DNA from: Variovorax sp. UMC13
GTDB lineage: Bacteria > Pseudomonadota > Gammaproteobacteria > Burkholderiales > Burkholderiaceae_C
Assembly: GCF_014170375.1 (NCBI RefSeq)
Contig: NZ_LZZW01000009.1
Coordinates: 1 to 64,000, forward strand
Direction: 5' to 3'
Length of the DNA stretch: 64,000 nt
Shown: positions 58,202 through 64,000 of the stretch, one piece after another
Position numbering within the stretch: the stretch's first letter is position 1
How the letters are laid out: every line of letters begins with the position of its first letter
Notes under the pieces: generated by a model
What the model was told of the DNA's origin: nothing
What the model saw: only the letters and a program-made list of their open reading frames with translations
Databases searched by the model: none
Translations under genes and position numbers: made by a program

Positions 58202-59074
58202 TCAGTTGCCCAGGAAGTGCTTGCGGTAGCGCGGCGGCAGGTCGTCGATGCGCATCAGCATCGGCAGGTCGGCCGTGTTGAAGTCCGGGTCCCAGGCCGG
58301 CGCACCCAGCACCTTGGCGCCCAGGCGCAGGTAGCCCTTGATCAGCGCCGGGGGCTCCACCGCCAGCTCGCTGTCGAGCCGGTCGACCGGCAGCGCCAGC
58401 CGCGGCTGGACCTGGTACTGGATCGGCGCCATGTGGGTCGTCGACAGCTGGCGCCAGATGCTGGCCGCGGCGTCGCCGTTGCGCGCGCCCTCGTGGCACA
58501 TGGGAATGCTCGCGCAACCGATCATGGTGTCGAGCTTGTTGCGGTGCATGAAGGCCGCCAGCGCGCCCCACAGGGCCAGGATGACGCCGCCCTGCCGGTG
58601 GTCACGGTGCACGCAGCTGCGGCCCAGTTCGACCATGCGCTCGCGCAGGTCGCGCAGCCGGGTCAGGTCGAATTCGGTGTCGCTGTAGGTGCTGCCGATG
58701 CGGCGCGCCTGGGCCGGCGTGAGCACGCGGTAGGTGCCGATGACCTGTTCGGTCTCTTCGTCGCGCACCAGCAGGTGTTCGCAGAAGTCGTCGAACAGGT
58801 CGATGTCGTGGCCTTCGAGCGGCGTGGTCAGGCGCGCGCCCATCTCGCCAGCGAACACCTCGAAGCGCAGGCGCTGGGCGGCGCGCACGTCGTCCTGGTG
58901 GCGGGCCCAGCTCACGGTGATGCCCGGGCCGGCGGCGCGCGCGGGTGCGGGCTGCGTGGTGGCCGGCACGGCCGGCACCGCGGACGGCACACGGGCCGCG
59001 GGCGGTGCCCGCCAGAAGGCGGGACGCGAGCCGAGTTGGGAGATCGCGAACATCGGATTGGGCAGTTCTTGCAT
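58202..59074 (-). CDS. olsB: L-ornithine N-alpha-acyltransferase (OlsB-like)
   Basis: A GNAT-related acyltransferase of 290 residues. It shows the OlsB block order: RAAQRLRFEVFAGEMGA, EGHDIDLFDDFCEHLLV, IGTYRVLTPAQARRIGSTYSDTEFDLTRL, MVELGRSCVHRDHRQGGVILALW and IGCASIP. OlsB transfers a 3-hydroxyacyl group from ACP to ornithine, giving lyso-ornithine lipid; OlsA, not seen here, completes it. The first 50 residues are a Pro/Ala-rich extension. Ornithine lipids replace phospholipids when phosphate is short, which fits the neighbouring Pho genes. Confidence 0.85.
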   Translation of the reverse strand: MQELPNPMFAISQLGSRPAFWRAPPAARVPSAVPAVPATTQPAPARAAGPGITVSWARHQDDVRAAQRLRFEVFAGEMGARLTTPLEGHDIDLFDDFCEHLLVRDEETEQVIGTYRVLTPAQARRIGSTYSDTEFDLTRLRDLRERMVELGRSCVHRDHRQGGVILALWGALAAFMHRNKLDTMIGCASIPMCHEGARNGDAAASIWRQLSTTHMAPIQYQVQPRLALPVDRLDSELAVEPPALIKGYLRLGAKVLGAPAWDPDFNTADLPMLMRIDDLPPRYRKHFLGN

Positions 59075-59133
59075 GGGGGACCCTTCGTGTTGAGCGCGAG
59101 TCTCCAGAACCCCGATGAAAGTGCCGTGTCGCT

Positions 59134-59154
59134 GTCATGGCAATTGCATGACGC
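59134..59154 (-). promoter_or_regulatory. Pho-box-like repeat upstream of olsB
   Basis: On the minus strand GTCATGCAATTGCCATGAC has GTCAT and, 11 bases on, GCCAT (one mismatch), 63 bases before olsB. The site is nearly symmetric and equally far from the divergent fusion gene at 59215, so it might serve either. Confidence 0.45.
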
Positions 59155-59214
59155 TGCCAAATGCCCTTCTTCGTCGTCTAATGAGCGCCTGCCCCACCCC
59201 CACAGGAGTCGCCC

Positions 59215-60897
59215 ATGGCCGACGAAGGACGGATCGAGGTCGAGGTCGAAACCCGGCGCCACCAGATGTTTCCGGTGCTGAGCGAGACCGACCTGCGACG
59301 CATGCAGCGCTTCGGCAGCCTGCGCACCTACGCGCCGGGCGATTGCATGTTCAGGGCCGGCGAGCCGGGCCTGGGCATGTTCGTGCTGCTGGCGGGCACG
59401 GTTGCCATCACCCAGCGCGACGGGCTGGGCCATGTGGTGCCCATCGGCCGCCAGGGGCCGGGCCAGTTCATGGCCGAGATCGCGCAACTGTCGGGCAAGC
59501 CCTCGCTGGTCGACGGGCATGCCGAGACCGCCGTGGAGGCGCTGCTGATCCCGCCCGAGCAACTGCGCGCGCTGATCGTGGCCGAGGCCGACCTGGGCGA
59601 GCGGCTGGTGCGCGCGCTGATCCTGCGCCGCGTGGCGCTGATCGAATCCGGCGCCAGCGGCCCGGTGCTGATCGGCCCGCCCGACACCGCCGACGTCCGG
59701 CGGCTGCAGAACTTCCTGAGCCGCAACGGCCACCCCTTCCAGGTGGTCGACTCGACCCGGGACGCCGACGCGGCCGCGATGCTCGCCCAGTACGGCGAGG
59801 CCACGCTGCTGGTGGCCTGCCCCAACGGGTCGGTGTTGATGAACCCGAGCGAGCTGGCCCTGGCGCGCTGCCTGGGCATGGTCGACAGCGACGTCCACGA
59901 CGACCTGTTCGACGTGATCGTGGTCGGCGCCGGGCCGGCCGGGCTTGCCACCGCGGTGTACGCCGCATCGGAAGGCCTGCGCGTGGTCGTGCTCGACTGC
60001 CGCTCCTATGGCGGCCAGGCCGGAGCGAGCGCGCGCATCGAGAATTACCTGGGCTTTCCCACCGGCATCTCGGGCGGCGCGCTGGCCGGGCGGGCCTATG
60101 TGCAGGCGCAGAAGTTCGGCGTCGAGATGATGATCCCGTCGGAAGTCGCCTCGCTCGACTGCAGCCACGCGGCCGCGGGCGAGATGACCGTGCACCTGGC
60201 CGACGGCCGCCGGCTGCGCGGGCGCACGGTGGTGATCGCCAGCGGCGCGCGCTACCGCCGGCCGGGCGTGCCGCGGCTGGCCGAGTTCGAAGGCCGCGGC
60301 ATCTGGTACTGGGCTTCGGCGCTCGAGGCCCGCACCTGCGCACGGCAGGAGGTCGCGCTGGTGGGCGGCGGCAATTCGGCCGGCCAGGCGGCGGTGTTCC
60401 TGTCGCAGCATGCGGCCAAGGTCAACGTGCTGGTGCGCGGACCTTCGCTCGCGGCCAGCATGTCGCGCTACCTGATCGATCGCATCGAGGCCACGCCGAA
60501 CATCGCGCTGCATCCGCACACCGAGCTGGTGAGCCTGCACGGCGACCCTGCCACCGGACTCGAGGGCGCGACCTGGCGCCGCCGCGGATCGACGGAGGAA
60601 TACGACTGCCCGGCGCGCAACATCTTCCTGTTCGTCGGCGCGGAGCCCGAGACCGGCTGGCTCGCGGGCTGCCAGGTGGCGGTCGACCGCAGCGGCTTCG
60701 TGCTGACGGGGCCGGCCGCCAGCGGCGGTTTTCCCGCGCGGCCCGCGGCACCGCTCGAATCGAGCGTGCCGGGCGTGTTCGCGGTGGGCGACGTGCGCTC
60801 GGGCTCGGTCAAGCGCGTGGGCGGCGCGATCGGCGAAGGGGCGGCGGTGGTGGCACAGATCCACCAGCATCTGGCGGCCAACGAACGCAGCGCCTGA
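59215..60897 (+). CDS. Cyclic-nucleotide-binding-domain / thioredoxin-reductase-like fusion flavoprotein
   Basis: A protein of 560 residues in three parts. Residues 15-135 are a cNMP-binding fold (YAPGDCMFRAGEPGLGMFVLLAGTVAI, GQFMAEIAQLSGKPSLVDG). Residues 145-225 look like a thioredoxin/glutaredoxin-type fold without Cys pair. Residues 232-560 are a thioredoxin-reductase-like FAD/NADPH domain (VVGAGPAGLATAVYAASEG, GGNSAGQAAVFLSQHA, GVFAVGDVR). Where thioredoxin reductases have CATC, this protein reads WYWASALEARTC, so the redox-active pair is missing. Partner and electron acceptor unknown. Confidence 0.86.
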   Translation: MADEGRIEVEVETRRHQMFPVLSETDLRRMQRFGSLRTYAPGDCMFRAGEPGLGMFVLLAGTVAITQRDGLGHVVPIGRQGPGQFMAEIAQLSGKPSLVDGHAETAVEALLIPPEQLRALIVAEADLGERLVRALILRRVALIESGASGPVLIGPPDTADVRRLQNFLSRNGHPFQVVDSTRDADAAAMLAQYGEATLLVACPNGSVLMNPSELALARCLGMVDSDVHDDLFDVIVVGAGPAGLATAVYAASEGLRVVVLDCRSYGGQAGASARIENYLGFPTGISGGALAGRAYVQAQKFGVEMMIPSEVASLDCSHAAAGEMTVHLADGRRLRGRTVVIASGARYRRPGVPRLAEFEGRGIWYWASALEARTCARQEVALVGGGNSAGQAAVFLSQHAAKVNVLVRGPSLAASMSRYLIDRIEATPNIALHPHTELVSLHGDPATGLEGATWRRRGSTEEYDCPARNIFLFVGAEPETGWLAGCQVAVDRSGFVLTGPAASGGFPARPAAPLESSVPGVFAVGDVRSGSVKRVGGAIGEGAAVVAQIHQHLAANERSA

Positions 60898-60973
60898 AGC
60901 CGGGCGCGCTGCAGGAAATCCGGCGCGCCTATATGCTGGCGCCCTCCTCTGTTCATCGCCCGAAACGACCGAC

Positions 60974-61678
60974 ATGCCCCAAGCCCCGATCGACGTCTAC
61001 ACCTGGCCCACGCCCAACGGCCACAAGGTCCACATCATGCTGGAGGAGTGCGGCCTCCCCTACGTGGCGCATCCCATCGACATCGGCAAGGGCGACCAGT
61101 TCGGGCCGGACTTTCTCGCGATCAGCCCCAACAACAAGATCCCGGCCATCGTCGATCCGCAAGGCCCCGACGGCCAGCCGATCTCGCTCTTCGAATCGGG
61201 CGCCATCCTGGTCTACCTGGCCGGCAAGACCGGCCGCTTCATGCCCACCACCGACCGCGGCCGCTTCGACGTGCTGCAGTGGCTGATGTTCCAGATGGGC
61301 GGCGTCGGCCCGATGCTGGGCCAGGCCCATCACTTCCGGCTCTACGCGCCGGAGAAGCTGCCCTACGCCATCGAGCGCTACACCAACGAGGCCCGGCGCC
61401 TCTACGGCGTGATCGACAGGCAGCTGGCGCAGAGCGCCTTCATCGCGGGCCCGGACTATTCGATCGCCGACATCGCGATCTTCCCGTGGCTGCGCAGCTG
61501 GGAGAACCAGGGCATCGTGCTGAGCGACTTCCCGCACCTGCAGGCCTGGTTCGAAGGCATCGCCGCGCGGCCCGCGGTGCAGCGCGGCGTGAAGGTGCTG
61601 GCCGATCGGCGCAAGCCCATCACCGACGACAAGGCGCGCGACATCCTTTTCGGCAAAAGCCAGTACGCCAAGCGCTGA
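60974..61678 (+). CDS. Glutathione S-transferase family protein (Nu-class/YfcG-like)
   Basis: A protein of 234 residues. The N-terminal thioredoxin-like domain reads IDVYTWPTPNGHKVHIMLEE with the Thr/Asn of the glutathione site, SPNNKIPAIVD with cis-Pro, and the glutathione-contacting LFESGAILVYLA. The helical C-terminal domain includes MFQMGGVGPMLGQAHHF, typical of YfcG/YghU disulfide-bond oxidoreductases. Such enzymes reduce disulfides or organic hydroperoxides with glutathione. Confidence 0.92.
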   Translation: MPQAPIDVYTWPTPNGHKVHIMLEECGLPYVAHPIDIGKGDQFGPDFLAISPNNKIPAIVDPQGPDGQPISLFESGAILVYLAGKTGRFMPTTDRGRFDVLQWLMFQMGGVGPMLGQAHHFRLYAPEKLPYAIERYTNEARRLYGVIDRQLAQSAFIAGPDYSIADIAIFPWLRSWENQGIVLSDFPHLQAWFEGIAARPAVQRGVKVLADRRKPITDDKARDILFGKSQYAKR

Positions 61679-61744
61679 CCGGAAAGTATTTAAGGCATGC
61701 CTGCCCGGAAACGCCATCGCGGCGGGCTAGAATCGCAGGCTTGT

Positions 61745-61821
<77 letters not shown>

Positions 61822-61835
61822 AGAGAAAAGTGAAT

Positions 61836-61873
61836 GCCCGCAGCGGTCCATGCCCTGCGGGCTTTCTGCTTCT
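61836..61873 (+). terminator. Intrinsic terminator after tRNA-Pro
   Basis: GCCCGCAG and CTGCGGGC form an eight-base stem around an 11-base loop, followed by TTTCTGCTTCT, 15 bases past the tRNA. Confidence 0.75.
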
Positions 61874-61969
61874 GAAGGGGAGCGTTGCTCCGGTGGCCAG
61901 GGCCCGGGACTTCCTGCGCCGGCCCCACCGGAACCGCTCGCATCCGTGAATCCATCAGATCGATCAGGT

Positions 61970-63121
61970 ATGAAGAACGTGCTCGGAAATGCAGCAGCCC
62001 GCCACGCGGCATCGCAACCCTCCTTCCGTCCCCGTGCCGGGTCGACCGCGGCCGCTGCGCTGCTGTCGGCCGTGCTCGCGCTCGGTGGCCTCTCGGTCGC
62101 GCATGCAGCGGCCGAGCACGACGAGGTCGATCGGCTCACCCAGGCCGGCAAGCTCGACGAAGCCACGGCCAAGGCCGACCGCTACCTGGCGAGCAATCCA
62201 CGCGATCCGCAGATGCGCTTCCTCAAGGGCGTGATCCAGATCGACGCCGGCAAGCGCCCCGAAGCCATCGCGATCTTCACCCAGCTCACGCAGGATTCGC
62301 CCGAGCTGCCCGAGCCCTACAACAACCTGGCCGTGCTCTACGCCGCGCAGGGGCAGTTCGACAAGGCGCAATCGACGCTGGAAAGCGCGATCCGCACCAA
62401 CCCCAGCTACGCCACGGCGCAGGAGAACCTGGGCGACCTCTACGCCCGCCGCGCCACCGAGGCCTACAGCAAGGCGATGCAGCTCGACCAGGGCAACAGC
62501 GTCGTGCCGACCAAGCTGGCGGTGATCCGCACGCTGTTCGCGGCACCGGCATCCGCCAAGCCCGCCGTGCCGGCGAAGCCGCCCGCGACCGTGGTCGCTG
62601 CAGCCAGCCCCGCACCCGCACCCGCGCCGGCCAAGGCCGCCCCGCCGGCACCGGCTCCCGCGCCTGCTGCGCCACCGGCGCCGGTGGCGCCGCCCGTCGC
62701 CGCCGCACCGGTGGCACCGCCCAAGCCGGCCGCTACACCTGCAGCACCCGCAGCACCTGCGGCACCGGCCGCCACGTCGACGGCCAATGCCGCCGTCGGC
62801 GCCGCGGTGCATCGTTGGGCCTCGGCCTGGGCCGCACAGGACATGGACGACTACCTCTCCGCCTACGACAGCAGCTTCGCGCCGCCCGGCAACCAGACCC
62901 GCAAGGCCTGGGAAGAGGAACGCCGTGCGCGCATCGTGGGCAAGACCGCGATCAGCGTCGACGTGCGCAACCTCGAGATCGAGGTCGAAGGCAACACCGC
63001 CACGGCCAAGTTCCGCCAGGCCTACCGTGCCGATTCGCTCAACGTGAACAGCCGCAAGACCCTCGAGCTGGTGCTGCGCGACAAGCAATGGCGCATCCGC
63101 AAGGAAACCGCCGGCCGGTGA
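61970..63121 (+). CDS. Exported TPR protein with NTF2-like C-terminal domain
   Basis: A protein of 383 residues. A signal peptide with a long n-region has its core at [21 protein letters not shown]. Residues 50-180 hold three or four TPR repeats ([51 protein letters not shown]). Residues 190-275 are almost pure Ala/Pro/Val linker. Residues 280-383 ([24 protein letters not shown]) resemble the NTF2/SnoaL-like domain attached to some L,D-transpeptidases. The next gene is an L,D-transpeptidase, and GTGA at its stop could couple them. It likely works on the cell wall. Confidence 0.83.
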   Translation: MKNVLGNAAARHAASQPSFRPRAGSTAAAALLSAVLALGGLSVAHAAAEHDEVDRLTQAGKLDEATAKADRYLASNPRDPQMRFLKGVIQIDAGKRPEAIAIFTQLTQDSPELPEPYNNLAVLYAAQGQFDKAQSTLESAIRTNPSYATAQENLGDLYARRATEAYSKAMQLDQGNSVVPTKLAVIRTLFAAPASAKPAVPAKPPATVVAAASPAPAPAPAKAAPPAPAPAPAAPPAPVAPPVAAAPVAPPKPAATPAAPAAPAAPAATSTANAAVGAAVHRWASAWAAQDMDDYLSAYDSSFAPPGNQTRKAWEEERRARIVGKTAISVDVRNLEIEVEGNTATAKFRQAYRADSLNVNSRKTLELVLRDKQWRIRKETAGR

Positions 63122-63162
63122 ACGCTGCTGCAGGAGGTGGCCGACCGCCAGCCGGTCCGGGG

Positions 63163-64000
63163 ATGACGTGTGCCGGGCCCCTCGGCCCGCGTCACCGGCT
63201 CGGCATCGCGCTGCTGCTGGCGATGGCCACGGCCCTGCCGGCCCTGGCCACGCAAGCGCCGCCGCACCGCGCCAAGACCAAGGCGCAGGCCGAAGCCAAG
63301 ACGCCGCCGGCAAAGGCCCAGGCCAAACGCGGCAAGACCCCACCGGCGCCCGCCGCCAAGCCGACGGCACGCGCCGATCGCCCGGCCCGCCCCGCGCCCG
63401 CCGCCCTGCCCGTGCGCCCGGCCGCCGGCGCGGAAGCCCGGCTGATCGAGGTCTACCGGCTGTTCGGCCGCGGCCAGAGCGTCGAGGCACTGGCCAAGGC
63501 GCAGAAACTGGTGGCGGACCAACCCAACTTCCAACTGGCGCAGCTGGTCTACGGCGACCTGCTCGCAGCCCGGCTGCCGCCCGCGCGCCGGCCCTCGCAG
63601 ATGCGGCCCGACGCCGACCCTCAGGCCCTGAGCGAACTCGCGGACGAATCGCGTCGCCGCCTGCAGGCCCTGCGGGAACGGCCGCCGCCCGGCACCGTGC
63701 CCTCGGCCTTCGTCGAGCTCGCGCCCAGCATCCGCCACGCGATTGCGGTCGACACCTCGCGTTCGCGCCTGTACCTGCTGGAGAACGGCCCGCAAGGCCT
63801 GCAGCTCAAGGCCGACTACTACATCTCGGTCGGCAAGTCCGGCATCGGCAAGCAGGCCGAAGGCGACGCACGCACGCCGCTGGGGATCTACCACGTCACC
63901 AGCAACCTCGATCCGAAGACCCTGCGCGACTTCTACGGCATCGGCGCGCTGCCCATCAACTACCCCAACCCCTACGACGTGCGCCGCGGGCGCACCGGCA
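63163..64000 (+). CDS. L,D-transpeptidase (YkuD family), truncated by window end
   Basis: At least 279 residues are visible. A signal peptide (LGIALLLAMATALPALA) is followed by a basic Lys/Ala/Pro stretch, a helical region with TPR-like character (EVYRLFGRGQSVEALAKAQKLVADQPNFQLAQLVYGDLLAARL), and the start of the YkuD domain: HAIAVDTSRSRLYLLENG, YYISVGKSGIGKQAEGDARTPLGIYHV and LPINYPNPYD. The catalytic His/Cys part lies beyond 64000. ATG 63163 was chosen; a GTG at 63118 overlapping the upstream stop is in frame and would couple translation. Confidence 0.85.
   Translation, partial: MTCAGPLGPRHRLGIALLLAMATALPALATQAPPHRAKTKAQAEAKTPPAKAQAKRGKTPPAPAAKPTARADRPARPAPAALPVRPAAGAEARLIEVYRLFGRGQSVEALAKAQKLVADQPNFQLAQLVYGDLLAARLPPARRPSQMRPDADPQALSELADESRRRLQALRERPPPGTVPSAFVELAPSIRHAIAVDTSRSRLYLLENGPQGLQLKADYYISVGKSGIGKQAEGDARTPLGIYHVTSNLDPKTLRDFYGIGALPINYPNPYDVRRGRTG

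Overview
The window reads as chromosomal DNA of a high-GC betaproteobacterium of the order Burkholderiales, most likely a Comamonadaceae member such as Variovorax. I infer this from very GC-rich codon use, an orphan Bug-type tricarboxylate binding protein, the orders dnaX-ybaB-recR, trxA-rho and pstSCAB-phoU-phoB-phoR, and a zinc-free type B L31. All assignments come from reading motifs; no searches were run. Coding density is high, and most of the genes are core or lineage-typical chromosomal functions.

Layout. Bases 1-396 form a perfect inverted repeat that duplicates the start of an RDD-family membrane gene. Bases 0.25-4.5 kb hold RDD, diacylglycerol kinase, a LOG-type hydrolase, a P-II protein, an EamA permease and a GNAT. 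Bases 4.5-8.2 kb hold a secreted alpha/beta hydrolase and an MBOAT/SGNH pair typical of surface O-acylation. Bases 8.3-11.6 kb hold soluble and membrane pyrophosphatases head to head, the latter with an OmpA-like tail. Bases 11.6-13.8 kb hold a phospholipase D lipoprotein and an exported peroxiredoxin. Bases 13.8-18.3 kb hold an unusual compact four-gene lipid cluster: a sterol-desaturase-type hydroxylase, a fatty acid desaturase, a StlD/DarB-like ketosynthase fused to a heme-oxygenase-like (HDO) domain, and an unrecognised protein. This is my best candidate for an undescribed system.

Bases 18.4-24.9 kb hold a Bug binding protein, three small unknown genes, an aldehyde dehydrogenase, a 3 x 99 bp tandem repeat and an apparently Fur-controlled operon (orfX-like, Mn-type superoxide dismutase, ZIP transporter). 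Bases 25-28 kb are moaA-mobA-moeA. Bases 28-32 kb hold rnhA, a methyltransferase, gloB and an MltD-like lytic transglycosylase; the methyltransferase and gloB start codons overlap inside one CATG. Bases 31.8-34.6 kb encode an NMT1-type ABC importer. Bases 34.7-38.4 kb hold MAPEG, recR, ybaB, dnaX (with an A9 slippage tract) and the 4.5S RNA. Bases 38.8-43.9 kb hold a small unknown gene, a flavoprotein, trxA, rho, a Gfo/Idh oxidoreductase and rpmE2.

Bases 44-59 kb hold a membrane glycosyltransferase and a MATE exporter, then a phosphate block: pstSCAB-phoU-phoB-phoR on one strand, ppx diverging from pstS, then sixA, ppk and olsB (ornithine lipid). Pho-box-like repeats with 11-bp spacing lie 63-71 bp before pstS, ppx, ppk and olsB, so phosphate uptake, polyphosphate turnover and phosphate-free lipid synthesis probably share PhoB control. 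Bases 59.2-64 kb hold a cNMP-domain/thioredoxin-reductase-like fusion, a GST, tRNA-Pro(TGG), a TPR protein and an L,D-transpeptidase cut by the window edge.
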